Source: Aeromicrobium sp. Sec7.5 (lineage in GTDB: Bacteria > Actinomycetota > Actinomycetes > Propionibacteriales > Nocardioidaceae). Taken from it: a stretch of DNA of 64,000 nt. Each line of letters starts with the position of its first letter. Within the stretch, counting starts at the first letter, position 1. The notes under the pieces were generated by a model. That model saw only the letters and a program-made list of their open reading frames with translations, made no database searches and was not told the origin of the DNA. The stretch is taken from the NCBI RefSeq assembly GCF_036867135.1, contig NZ_JBAJIJ010000001.1, positions 2,418,001 to 2,482,000 of the forward strand. The letters are read 5' to 3'. The translations under genes were made by a program, and so were the position numbers. This document shows, piece after piece, positions 29,975 through 38,369 of this stretch.

Positions 29975-30097
29975 GGCGGTGAGTGTTCCACGCTGGGTGC
30001 GCCACGGCGCTGAGGGGCGGTGAGTGTTCCACCGCCCCAGCGCTCGGGCGGTGGAACACTCACCGCCCGACCGTTCGTGGGTGGAACACTCACCGCC
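29975..30097. repeat. four copies of a 17-bp unit, two direct and two inverted
   Basis: GGCGGTGAGTGTTCCAC occurs at 29975-29991 and 30016-30032, and inverted at 30051-30067 and 30081-30097. Copies 2 and 3 can form one long hairpin, and each unit has a small internal stem with loop AGTGTTC. It sits between the converging pxpC and tsaD and may serve as a terminator for both. Confidence 0.85.
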
Positions 30098-30106
30098 CCC
30101 GCTTGG

Positions 30107-31150
30107 TCAGGCGACGATCGAGGTGACCGGGAGGCCGGAGTCGGCCCGCAGGTCGAAGGGCGAGGCCGGGAGGCCGCGGCGCACGACCTCGGCCCCGAGC
30201 GCGGCGACCATCGCCCCGTTGTCGGTGCACAGGCCCAGGCGCGGCACCCGCAGCTCGATGCCGGCCTCGGCGCAGCGCTGCTCGGCGTACCAACGCAGAC
30301 GCGAGTTCGCGGCGACACCGCCGCCCACGACGAGGGTGCCGACGTCGTGCACCAGGCACGCCTCGACGGCCTTGGCGGTGAGCACGTCGCAGACGGCGTC
30401 CTGGAACGAGGCGGCGACGTCGGCCACCACGAGCTCGCGCCCGGCGAGCTGCTCACGCTGCACATGTCGCGAGACCGCACTCTTCAGGCCGGAGAACGAG
30501 AAGTTCCAGCGGTGCTTCTCGTGGTCGCGTGACGCCGTCAGGCCCCGCGGGAACGACACCGAGCGCGGGTCACCGTCGGCCGCGACCCGGTCGATGTGCG
30601 GTCCGCCCGGGTACGGCAGGCCGAGCAGCCGGGCGACCTTGTCGAACGCCTCGCCGGCCGCGTCGTCGATCGTCTGGCCGAGCAGGGTGACATCAGTGGC
30701 GATGTCGTCGACCAGCAGGATCTCCGAGTGTCCTCCGCTGGCGAGCAGCGCCACGACACGTCGGTCGAAGCGGCCGTGCTCGATCTGGTCGACCGCGACG
30801 TGCGCCGCGAGGTGGTTGACGCCGTAGAGCGGCGTGTCATGGGCCAGGGCGAGCGCCTTCGCGCCGGCGATGCCCACGAGCAGCGCGCCCGTCAGGCCCG
30901 GTCCGCTCGTGACGGCGATGCCGTCGATGTCGGCCATCGTGAGGCCGGCCTCGTCGAGCGCGCCCGTCAGGGTGGGCACGAAGGCCTCGAGGTGCGCGCG
31001 GCTGGCCACCTCGGGCACGATCCCGCCGAAGCGGACGTGCTCGTCCATGCTCGACGCCACGACGTGCGCGAGCAGCTCGGTGCCCCGGACGATGCCGACA
31101 CCGGTCTCGTCGCAGGACGACTCGATGCCGAGGACGACGGGTTCACTCAC
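30107..31150 (-). CDS. tsaD: tRNA N6-threonylcarbamoyladenosine transferase TsaD
   Basis: Transfers the threonylcarbamoyl group to A37 of ANN-reading tRNAs, working with TsaB and TsaE. The 347-aa ASKHA-fold protein starts [15 protein letters not shown] and has metal-binding HLAAHVAVD (HxxxH-type), [13 protein letters not shown], and [13 protein letters not shown]. The GTG at 31150 is used because the preceding in-frame sequence is low complexity and belongs to the gap. It lies 21 kb from tsaE and tsaB, unlike genomes with an alr-tsaEB-rimI-tsaD run. Repeats flank both sides. Confidence 0.95.
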   Translation of the reverse strand: MSEPVVLGIESSCDETGVGIVRGTELLAHVVASSMDEHVRFGGIVPEVASRAHLEAFVPTLTGALDEAGLTMADIDGIAVTSGPGLTGALLVGIAGAKALALAHDTPLYGVNHLAAHVAVDQIEHGRFDRRVVALLASGGHSEILLVDDIATDVTLLGQTIDDAAGEAFDKVARLLGLPYPGGPHIDRVAADGDPRSVSFPRGLTASRDHEKHRWNFSFSGLKSAVSRHVQREQLAGRELVVADVAASFQDAVCDVLTAKAVEACLVHDVGTLVVGGGVAANSRLRWYAEQRCAEAGIELRVPRLGLCTDNGAMVAALGAEVVRRGLPASPFDLRADSGLPVTSIVA

Positions 31151-31181
31151 GCCGCAAGTGTCCCACTCCCGGCCCGACCGC

Positions 31182-31238
31182 CGGGCGGTGGACCAGCCAC
31201 CCTCCGACGCGGCCGGAAGGTGGCTGACGCACCGCCCG
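31182..31238. terminator. long interrupted hairpin before tsaD
   Basis: Outer stem CGGGCGGTG (31182-31190) with 31230-31238; inner stem 31196-31206 with 31214-31224 (one mismatch); loop ACGCGGC; a 5x5 internal loop between. It follows the DUF427 gene on the minus strand and probably ends its transcript. Confidence 0.7.
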
Positions 31239-31247
31239 ACGTGCGGA

Positions 31248-31550
31248 CTACTCCGCGATCGTGACCTTGCGGTCGAACGCGACGTAGCCGGCAAAGTCGG
31301 TGCCGACCCGCTCGACCGCGCCGGGGAGGAGGTCGGGGTACGACCAGGCGCCGTCGGGGAGCTTGTCGCCACCGTTGCCGACGTCCCAGTACTGCGTGTC
31401 GCCCTTCCAGGGGCAGTGGTAGGCGGTGTCGCTCGTGGCGAACTCGCCCTCGGCGAGGCTCGAGGGCGGGAAGTACCAGTTCCCCTCGATCTTGACGAGC
31501 TCGTCGCTCGGAGCCTCGGCCAGGACAGTGCTGCCGTAGACGGCCTTCAT
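31248..31550 (-). CDS. DUF427 domain-containing protein
   Basis: A 100-aa single-domain protein of the DUF427 family, recognised by [29 protein letters not shown] and the aromatic-rich core ending [10 protein letters not shown]. The family is common in actinobacteria and of unproven activity. A GAGGAGG ribosome-binding site lies four bases before the ATG. Monocistronic, between plsC and tsaD on the minus strand. Confidence 0.85.
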   Translation of the reverse strand: MKAVYGSTVLAEAPSDELVKIEGNWYFPPSSLAEGEFATSDTAYHCPWKGDTQYWDVGNGGDKLPDGAWSYPDLLPGAVERVGTDFAGYVAFDRKVTIAE

Positions 31551-31600
31551 GGTGCCTCCTCAGGGTTCACGACCAGTGTGGCCCCGGCACCCTGAAAGCG

Positions 31601-31646
31601 CTCAGCCGTTCTCGCGCTCCGCGCTCAGCCGTTCTCGCGCTCCGCG
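31601..31646. repeat. 23-bp perfect tandem duplication at plsC stop
   Basis: Positions 31601-31623 and 31624-31646 are identical. The second copy contains the plsC stop and last codons; the first repeats them downstream. A recent slippage-type duplication. Confidence 0.8.
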
Positions 31647-32383
31647 CGGCGGGCCGCCTTGGCGGCCTTCTCCTCCGCGTCGAGGCGCGCAGCCTCCTCG
31701 GGCGTGGGCGCGAGGCCACCGAAGCGGGCGGGCGCCCACCACTGTCCCTCGGGGCCGATCGGGTACTCGGCGATCGCGTGCTCGAGCAGGCGCGTCATCT
31801 CCGCCTTGAGCAGCGCGGTCTCGGCGACGGGGTCCTCCCCCGTGACGGCGAGCGGCGCCCCCACGTGCAGGCCGATCGTCTTGCCACGGCCGAAGATGTC
31901 CGACTCGTGGTCCTTGGTCTTCATGAGCTGCGTGCCCCACGTGACCATCGGGATCAAGGGCACGCCCGCCTCGGCGGCCATGCGGACCGCTCCGGTCTTG
32001 AGCTCCTTGATCTCCATCGACCGACTGATCGTGGCCTCGGGGAAGATGCCGACGATCTCGCCGGACCGCAGGTACTCGACCGCGGTGTTGTACGACTGCT
32101 CGCCACTGTCGCGGTCGACGCTGATGTGGTGGAACGAGCGCATGAGGCGCCCCGATGCGCCCTCGAACGCCTCACGCTTGGCCATGAACCGCACGAGCCG
32201 CTTGCTCGGCTGGGCGGCGAGCCCGTCGAACACGAAGTCGACGTAGCTGATGTGGTTGGCAGCGAGCACGGCACCACCGGTGCGCGGGATGTGCTCGGTG
32301 CCCGAGGTCTGGAACGTCATGCCCAGCACCTTGAAGAGGGTCTTGGCCGTCACGATGACGGGCGGGTACGTCACGTCGCGCAT
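31625..32383 (-). CDS. plsC: 1-acyl-glycerol-3-phosphate acyltransferase-like (PlsC)
   Basis: Membrane-associated acyltransferase of 252 aa for phospholipid or glycolipid acylation. The HX4D catalytic motif appears as NHISYVD, then the substrate loop KREAFEG, VGIFPEATIS (FPEGTxS-type motif III) and VPLIPMVTWG (motif IV). The C-terminus is Glu/Arg/Ala-rich and charged. The ATG at 32383 is preferred over 32401 because TACGGT lies six bases upstream (32390-32395). Divergent from the OafA-like acyltransferase, at the left edge of the envelope cluster. Confidence 0.88.
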   Translation of the reverse strand: MRDVTYPPVIVTAKTLFKVLGMTFQTSGTEHIPRTGGAVLAANHISYVDFVFDGLAAQPSKRLVRFMAKREAFEGASGRLMRSFHHISVDRDSGEQSYNTAVEYLRSGEIVGIFPEATISRSMEIKELKTGAVRMAAEAGVPLIPMVTWGTQLMKTKDHESDIFGRGKTIGLHVGAPLAVTGEDPVAETALLKAEMTRLLEHAIAEYPIGPEGQWWAPARFGGLAPTPEEAARLDAEEKAAKAARRAERENG

Positions 32384-32389
32384 GCCGAC

Positions 32390-32395
32390 ACCGTA
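32390..32395 (-). promoter_or_regulatory. putative -10 of plsC
   Basis: TACGGT on the minus strand six bases before the ATG at 32383. Confidence 0.5.
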
Positions 32396-32443
32396 GTGCA
32401 CACGCGTGCACCGTCGTGGGCCGGAAAGCCGTGGCTCACCCCG

Positions 32444-32449
32444 TATCCT
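32444..32449 (+). promoter_or_regulatory. putative -10 of OafA-like gene
   Basis: TATCCT eight bases before the GTG at 32458; the divergent plsC promoter lies 50 bases to the left. Confidence 0.5.
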
Positions 32450-32457
32450 CGTTGTCC

Positions 32458-34557
32458 GTGACCCATGCCGTGCCCGAGACCGCGCGGCACCGCGCGACCC
32501 CGGAGGGTGGCGACCGGGTCCGCCCCGAGATCCAGGCGCTCCGGGCCGCCGCCGTGCTGGGCGTCGTGCTCTACCACCTGTGGCCGACCCGGCTCACGGG
32601 TGGCTACGTCGGCGTCGACGTGTTCTTCGTGGTCTCGGGCTACCTGATCACCGACCACCTCCTGCGCGAGGTCGACCGTTCCGGGCCGCCCCGGCTCGTG
32701 CGCTTCTGGGCGCGGCGGGCCCGGCGCCTGCTGCCCGCCTCGTTCCTCACGATCGCGTGCACCGGTGTGGCGATCCTGGCCTTCGTCCCGGAGGTCCGCT
32801 GGAACCAGTTCGGCCGCGAGCTCTGGACCTCCACGTTCTACGTCCAGAACTGGGAGCTGGCGCGGCAGTCCGTCGACTACATGGCCCGAGCCAACGTCAA
32901 GTCGCCGACGCAGCACTTCTGGTCCCTCGGCGTCGAGGAGCAGTTCTACCTCGTCTGGCCCGTGCTGATCGCGGGCGCCGTCGTGCTCGCGATCCGGCTT
33001 CGGCGCAGCCCCGCCGCGGCGATCGGCGTCCTGCTCGTCACGGTGCTCGCGGCGAGCCTGCTCCACTCCGTCCTGCTGACCGCGTCCGACCCGGGCAGCG
33101 CGTACTTCGTCACCACGACCCGCGCCTGGGAGTTCGCCGCCGGCGGGCTCCTGGCCTGGGCCGTGCGCCGGGGCCTGGCCCGCACCCCTCGGGGCGCCGC
33201 GGCCGTGGCGCTGTCGTGGGCCGGAGTCGCCGCGATCGCCGTCGCGATGGTGACGTTCGACGAGACCACCCCGTTCCCCGGGTACACGGCCGCGCTCCCG
33301 GTCCTGGGCACGGTCGCCGTGATCGCCGCCGGCGCGCCGCGCGGCGTCCTCGCCCCGACGCTGGCGATGCGTCTGCGGCCCGTGCAGTTCATGGGCGACG
33401 TCTCCTACGGCGTGTACCTGTGGCACTGGCCCCTGGTCGTGCTCCTGCCCTACGCCGTGGGACACGACCTCACGCGCACCGAGAAGATCCTGGTCCTGCT
33501 GGCCAGCTTCGCCCTGGGCTGGCTCTCCAAGACCCTGGTCGAGGATCCCCTGCGCCGACCGGGCACCGCGGTCTGGCACGGGACGGCGAGCACCTTCGTC
33601 GGGGTGGCCGTGGCCTCGGCCGCGATCGCGGTCCTCGCGCTCCCCCTCGTCCGCTGGTCGCCCCCCGCGGCGCCCGTCATCGCCGGCGATGTCGAGCCCT
33701 GCACGGGCGCCACCGCGATGTTCGACGCGAGCTGCGGGGATCCCGAGGAGATCGCGCTCTCGACCGACCTGACGGCGTTCCCGACCGACCTCCCGCCGAC
33801 GTCGGTGCTGGCGTGCGAGGCCTCGAGCGCCGCGGCGAGCTACCGGCGCTGCGAGCTCGGCGCGGAGGACGCCCGCGACGACGCCCCGGGCGTCGCGCTC
33901 GTGGGCGACTCCCATGCCACACGCTGGGTCGAGGTCCTCGGACAGGTCACGAGCGACCTCGACGTGCCCCTGAGCACGTTCACGGTGTCGGGCTGCTCCA
34001 TGGCCACGACCGACCCGATCGGCAGCATCTGGGGCACCGACCCCACCCAGGCCGACAACTGCGCGACCGTCATGTCCGACGTCCTCGACGAGATCGCCGC
34101 CGACCCCACGATCGGCACCGTCGTCCTGACCAACCGCACCCGACTGCACGCCGGCCCGGACCTCCTGACGCCCGAGCGGGTCGAGGCGACCATCAGGGCC
34201 CTCGACGACGCCGGCAAGCGCGTCGTGGTCCTGGCCGACCCGCCCGAGACGAACGCCGTGCCGCCGCAGTCGGGTGGCAACGCGTCGGAATGCCTGATCT
34301 CGGCGGACTCGCCGTCCGACTGCAGCCTCCCCCGTGCGGAGGCGGAGTTCGCCGACCCGATGCTCGAGGCGGCCGCCGCCACCGACACCACCGTCGTCGA
34401 CCTCACCGACGCCTTCTGCACCCCCGACCGGTGCCTGTCCCGCATCGGTGGACTCGTCGTCTACAGCGACGACAACCACATGACCCGGTCCTTCGCCGCG
34501 ACGCTGCGCCCCGTGCTCGCCGAGCGTCTGGACCCCGCCCTGGAGCGCGATCGATGA
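32458..34557 (+). CDS. OafA/YrhL-type acyltransferase with SGNH domain
   Basis: Integral membrane O-acyltransferase of 699 aa. The N-terminal acyltransferase_3 domain begins RPEIQALRAAAVLGVVLYHLW and GGYVGVDVFFVVSGYLIT (catalytic-type His in the first helix), with FWARRARRLLPAS and HFWSLGVEEQFYLVWP. About ten hydrophobic segments follow. The C-terminal extracytoplasmic SGNH esterase/transferase-like domain has Ser in VALVGDSHATRW (about residue 480) and the DxxH pair in YSDDNHMT (about 671). Such proteins acetylate surface polysaccharides or peptidoglycan. The GTG at 32458 is set by TATCCT; an ATG at 32416 is the alternative. First plus-strand gene of the polysaccharide cluster. Confidence 0.9.
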   Translation: MTHAVPETARHRATPEGGDRVRPEIQALRAAAVLGVVLYHLWPTRLTGGYVGVDVFFVVSGYLITDHLLREVDRSGPPRLVRFWARRARRLLPASFLTIACTGVAILAFVPEVRWNQFGRELWTSTFYVQNWELARQSVDYMARANVKSPTQHFWSLGVEEQFYLVWPVLIAGAVVLAIRLRRSPAAAIGVLLVTVLAASLLHSVLLTASDPGSAYFVTTTRAWEFAAGGLLAWAVRRGLARTPRGAAAVALSWAGVAAIAVAMVTFDETTPFPGYTAALPVLGTVAVIAAGAPRGVLAPTLAMRLRPVQFMGDVSYGVYLWHWPLVVLLPYAVGHDLTRTEKILVLLASFALGWLSKTLVEDPLRRPGTAVWHGTASTFVGVAVASAAIAVLALPLVRWSPPAAPVIAGDVEPCTGATAMFDASCGDPEEIALSTDLTAFPTDLPPTSVLACEASSAAASYRRCELGAEDARDDAPGVALVGDSHATRWVEVLGQVTSDLDVPLSTFTVSGCSMATTDPIGSIWGTDPTQADNCATVMSDVLDEIAADPTIGTVVLTNRTRLHAGPDLLTPERVEATIRALDDAGKRVVVLADPPETNAVPPQSGGNASECLISADSPSDCSLPRAEAEFADPMLEAAAATDTTVVDLTDAFCTPDRCLSRIGGLVVYSDDNHMTRSFAATLRPVLAERLDPALERDR

Positions 34558-34581
34558 CCCCGGCGCGCTCGTCCCGTCTGG

Positions 34582-34587
34582 TAACGT
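34582..34587 (+). promoter_or_regulatory. putative -10 of polytopic membrane gene
   Basis: TAACGT seven bases before the ATG at 34595. Confidence 0.5.
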
Positions 34588-34594
34588 CCGTCTG

Positions 34595-36412
34595 ATGCCT
34601 CGTCCCGCGACCCGTCCCCGAGCCCCGTGGATCGCGCTGTCGGTCCTGGTCTCGTGCGCGGTCTACGCGCTGGTCAACGTGCGCTGGGACCTCACCAGCG
34701 GATCTCGGCCCTTCCTCAGCCTCCGAGCGGCGTACGGGCACGACCAGCTCGGGTACCTGGCGATCGTCACCAACGTGGCGAACGGTGACCTCTCGGCGTC
34801 CGAACCCGTCACGCAGACCGGAAGCAGCTACTACCCGCGGGGCTACTACTCCTTCGTCGGACTCGTCGCCCGGACGCTGGGCGTGCACCCGATCACGGCG
34901 TGGAACCTCGTGTCGGTCGGACTGCAGATCCTGGCCGTGGCCCTCCTCGCCGTGGCCCTCGTCGTGCTGTCCCGGCGCTGGTGGATCGGCCTCCTCGCGC
35001 CCCTGCCCTTCACGATCGGCACCCTGTCGATGGTCACGGGCGGCGACTGGCTCACCGACCTCAACTCGCACGCGGTCCTGTGGGGGCCGTTCGGACTGCT
35101 GTTCTCCAACAACGCCGACACCGCGGCGCTCATGGTCATCACGATGGTCCTGTCCGTCGCGGCGCTGGCCGTCCACCTTGGCGTGGCCGGCGGACGCGCC
35201 CTCGCGATCGCGATCGCGTGCGGCGCCGCCGTGGGTCTCCTGGCCTCGTTCCACGCCTACACGTTCATCGTCGCGGTCTACTTCCTGACGATCATCGTCA
35301 GCTCCCACGCCCTGGTGTCGGGCCGGCTGCGGCGCTCCGCGATCGCGACCGCCGTCATCCTCGTCGCGGTGCTCGTGGCCGGTCCCTGGCTCGACGGCAC
35401 CCTCGGACAGATCCCGATGTTCGGCCTCGGCCTGCTCGCGGCCGTGCCCGGCGCTGTCGCGGCGCTGCGCCGCATGCCCGGCGTGGTGCTCGGCTTCACC
35501 CTGGCCGTGCTGGCCTTCTCCGGTCCGTCGCTCGGCTGGCTCTTCTACGGCATCGCGTCCGGCGACGAGTTCCTCTCGTTCCGCACCGTGACCACCAACG
35601 ACCTCAGCGTGGCCATGCCGGTCACGCTCCTGGCATCCCTCCCGGTCCTGCTCCCCCTGCTCCTGCTGCTGGCGATCTCCCGACGCCGTCGCGACGACGT
35701 CAGCACCGCGGCGTTGCTCGGCGCGCTCGCCAGCTGGATCCTGCTGGCGACCAACGACCTGTGGGGGCCCGACGCCGAGCCCTACCGGTTCTGGATCGAC
35801 TGCTACGCCGTGACCGCCATCGTGGTCGTCCTGGTGCTCGGTCGCCTCGTGGGCGGACGGACGGCTGCGGCGACCCCGACCGGCGACGCCCCCGCGACCG
35901 GGGACACTCCGGCCTCGGGGAGGTACTCGCGGTTCGAGCGACCCGCCACGATCGGTGCGGCCGTCGTGTGCGCGGCCGTCATCGCCGTCTCCTTCGCCGA
36001 CATCGTGGAGTACCAGAACGACCCCCGCATGCTCGAGGCGTACGACCCGCACCTGTCCCGCGAGACGGCGATCGGCGACATCGGTCGCGAGGCGTCGGAA
36101 CGCGATCCCGAGGGCCTCGTCACGGCCGACCCCTGCGTCGACCTGCGGACCCTGAAGATCAACAGCGGCGCGCGGGTCGCCAACTACCACCTGGGCATGG
36201 CCTGGCCCGACGACAAGGAGAGCATCGACGACGTGCTCGACGCGCGCAACGACAGTGAGATCGATGCCGCCGCGATGCGCGCCAGCGACACCCGCTGGAT
36301 CGTGGTCGACATGAACTGCCAGTACGCCTGGCAGGACGATCCTGAGCTCGAGCTGGTCGACACGGCGTCGTGGGATGCTGGGGTGATCGGTCTCTACCGG
36401 CTGGACCCCTGA
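34595..36412 (+). CDS. large polytopic membrane protein, GT-C-like
   Basis: A 605-aa protein with about a dozen hydrophobic helices, an extracytoplasmic first loop (AAYGHDQLGYLAIVTNVANGDLS) carrying the acidic/aromatic layout seen in GT-C glycosyltransferases and their relatives, and a soluble C-terminal domain after the last helix (about residue 470 on). No defined family was recognised. Its position among acyltransferase, glycosyltransferase and epimerase genes suggests a role in exporting, modifying or elongating a surface glycan. TAACGT seven bases before the ATG indicates a leaderless start. Confidence 0.7.
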   Translation: MPRPATRPRAPWIALSVLVSCAVYALVNVRWDLTSGSRPFLSLRAAYGHDQLGYLAIVTNVANGDLSASEPVTQTGSSYYPRGYYSFVGLVARTLGVHPITAWNLVSVGLQILAVALLAVALVVLSRRWWIGLLAPLPFTIGTLSMVTGGDWLTDLNSHAVLWGPFGLLFSNNADTAALMVITMVLSVAALAVHLGVAGGRALAIAIACGAAVGLLASFHAYTFIVAVYFLTIIVSSHALVSGRLRRSAIATAVILVAVLVAGPWLDGTLGQIPMFGLGLLAAVPGAVAALRRMPGVVLGFTLAVLAFSGPSLGWLFYGIASGDEFLSFRTVTTNDLSVAMPVTLLASLPVLLPLLLLLAISRRRRDDVSTAALLGALASWILLATNDLWGPDAEPYRFWIDCYAVTAIVVVLVLGRLVGGRTAAATPTGDAPATGDTPASGRYSRFERPATIGAAVVCAAVIAVSFADIVEYQNDPRMLEAYDPHLSRETAIGDIGREASERDPEGLVTADPCVDLRTLKINSGARVANYHLGMAWPDDKESIDDVLDARNDSEIDAAAMRASDTRWIVVDMNCQYAWQDDPELELVDTASWDAGVIGLYRLDP

Positions 36413-36489
36413 GGTCACGGCCGCAGCGACCGTCCCGTGAGGTAGCCTCGATCGGCGCCCTCGACCCGTTCCCCGACCCATCGGAACCC

Positions 36490-37344
36490 ATGAACGCAGC
36501 AGCAGAATCCTCCGACGCGCCCCAGCTCTCGGTCGTCGTCCCCGCGTACAACAACGGTCGTTACATCGGCGAGACGATCGAGTCGATCCTCCAGCAGGAG
36601 GGCGTCGACCTGGAGCTGATCGTCGCGGACCACACCTCCGCCGACGACACGCGCGCGGTCGTGGAGACGTACCTCGACGACCCGCGGGTCACGCTCCTCG
36701 ACACGCCCGCCGGTGGTGGGGCCCCGGCGAACTGGGGCCGGGTCACCGACGAGGCCACCGGCACCTACGTCAAGCTCGTGTGCGGTGACGACATCCTCCG
36801 TCCCGGCGTCCTGGCCCGCCAGGTCGCCCTGCTGGAGTCCCGGCCCGGCGCGGTCCTCACGGCGTGCCGACGCGACGTCATCGACGCGTCCGGTCGCACG
36901 CTGATCGCCGGCCGCGGCCTGCAGGGGCTCGATCGCCCCATGCCCGGTCGCGATGCCGTCCGCCAGTGCGTGCGGGCGGGCATCAACCCCTTCGGCGAGC
37001 CCGCCTCGGTCACGATGCGCCGCGACGCGCTCGAGCAGGCCGGCGGCTGGTTCCCCGACTTCCCGTACCTCATCGACCAGGCGTCGTACGCCCGCGTGCT
37101 GCTGCTCGGTGACTTCGTCCCCGACGACGAGGTCGGCGCCACGTTCCGCATGAGCAACGAGCAGTGGAGCGTCGCCCTGGTCAAGGACCAGTCGAGCCAG
37201 GCGCACGGCTTCCACCGCTGGATGCACGAGCACCACCCCGAGACGGTGTCGGCCTCCGACGTCCGCATCGGCAACCTCCGCGCCTCCCTGGCGGCCCGGG
37301 CCCGACGCCTCGCGTACGCCGTGCTGCAGAGGAGGATGCGATGA
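36490..37344 (+). CDS. glycosyltransferase family 2
   Basis: GT-A glycosyltransferase of 284 aa. The N-terminal LSVVVPAYNNGRYIGETIESIL and VGDD-type LVCGDDILRPG supply the nucleotide-sugar and metal-binding elements; a C-terminal helical part ends in basic residues, with no membrane helix. The ATG at 36490 has no strong ribosome-binding site; TAGCCT about 40 bases upstream could drive a short leader. Four-base overlap (ATGA) with the next gene shows coupling to the lipid-linked GT2 and the epimerase. Donor and acceptor unknown. Confidence 0.87.
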   Translation: MNAAAESSDAPQLSVVVPAYNNGRYIGETIESILQQEGVDLELIVADHTSADDTRAVVETYLDDPRVTLLDTPAGGGAPANWGRVTDEATGTYVKLVCGDDILRPGVLARQVALLESRPGAVLTACRRDVIDASGRTLIAGRGLQGLDRPMPGRDAVRQCVRAGINPFGEPASVTMRRDALEQAGGWFPDFPYLIDQASYARVLLLGDFVPDDEVGATFRMSNEQWSVALVKDQSSQAHGFHRWMHEHHPETVSASDVRIGNLRASLAARARRLAYAVLQRRMR

Positions 37345-38369
37345 CCGTCCCCGTCGGAGCGACGCCCGACGTCCACCGGGTGTCGATCGTGATCCCGGTC
37401 TACAAGGGCGAGCAGACCCTGCCGGGGCTGCTCGACGAGATCGATCCCTTCACGACCGAGTTCACCACGGCCGACGGTCACCGCGCCGTGGTGACCGAGG
37501 TGATCCTGAGCCACGACAACGGACCCGACCAGTCCGACCGCGTCATCCGCGAGATCAGCGTGCGCCTCCCGTACGTCAAGCCGGTCTGGCTCAGCCGCAA
37601 CTTCGGGCAGCACGCGGCGACGCTGGCCGGCATCGCGTCGTCCGGCGGGGACTGGGTCGTCACGATGGATGAGGACGGCCAGCACGATCCGGCCTTCATC
37701 GGCAGCCTCCTCGACACCGCGCTGCGCGAGCGCGCCCAGGTCGTCTACGCCCGGCCCGACAACCTGCCGCCCCACGGCTTCGTGCGCAACACCGCCTCGA
37801 AGTCGGCCAAGCGCATCCTCGAGTCGATCTTCGGTGGTGGCAACGCCTCCGCCTTCAACAGCTTCCGCCTCGTGATCGGTGACGTCGCCCGCAGCGTCGC
37901 GGCCTACTCGGGCAACGGCGTCTACCTCGACGTCGCGCTGGGCTGGATCGCCCGTCCGGCCGTCACGTCCCCGGTGGTGCTGCGCGACGAGGGCGGCCGT
38001 GGCAGCGGCTACTCCTACCGCAGCCTGATGGCGCACTTCCTGCGCATGGTGCTCACGTCCGGCACCCGGGGCCTCCGTCTGGTCACGGTGGTCGGTGCTC
38101 TGTTCGCACTCACGGGCCTGCTCTTCGCGATCTACGTCGTCGTCAGCCGGCTCACCGGCGACGTCGACGCCGAGGGCTGGACGTCGATCATGGTGCTGCT
38201 CTCGCTGGGCACCGGCGCGATCCTCATGGCGCTCGGCATCGTGGCCGAGTACCTCGGGGTGGCCGTCAACGCGGCCCTCGGCAAGCCGTCGTACCTCATC
38301 GTGCGCGACCCGGAGAGCGGGCCGCTCGGGCGCCGGCTGCCCGGGACCGGCGACTCCACCACCCCATGA
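37341..38369 (+). CDS. GT2 polyprenyl-phosphate glycosyltransferase (GtrB/DPM-like)
   Basis: A 342-aa glycosyltransferase of the GtrB/dolichol-phosphate-mannose synthase type. Motifs are VSIVIPVYKGEQTLPGLL, SRNFGQHAATLAGI, and the catalytic VVTMDEDGQHDP; two C-terminal membrane helices (LVTVVGALFALTGLLFAIYV and SIMVLLSLGTGAILMALG) follow. Such enzymes load a sugar on undecaprenyl phosphate at the inner membrane face; the GtrA protein encoded at 45155 is the usual flippase partner of this class. Overlaps both neighbours by four bases. Confidence 0.87.
   Translation: MTVPVGATPDVHRVSIVIPVYKGEQTLPGLLDEIDPFTTEFTTADGHRAVVTEVILSHDNGPDQSDRVIREISVRLPYVKPVWLSRNFGQHAATLAGIASSGGDWVVTMDEDGQHDPAFIGSLLDTALRERAQVVYARPDNLPPHGFVRNTASKSAKRILESIFGGGNASAFNSFRLVIGDVARSVAAYSGNGVYLDVALGWIARPAVTSPVVLRDEGGRGSGYSYRSLMAHFLRMVLTSGTRGLRLVTVVGALFALTGLLFAIYVVVSRLTGDVDAEGWTSIMVLLSLGTGAILMALGIVAEYLGVAVNAALGKPSYLIVRDPESGPLGRRLPGTGDSTTP

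Noticed and set aside
29972..30106. Insertion sequence remnant
   Set aside because: No transposase fragment or target duplication; only short repeats capable of hairpins.
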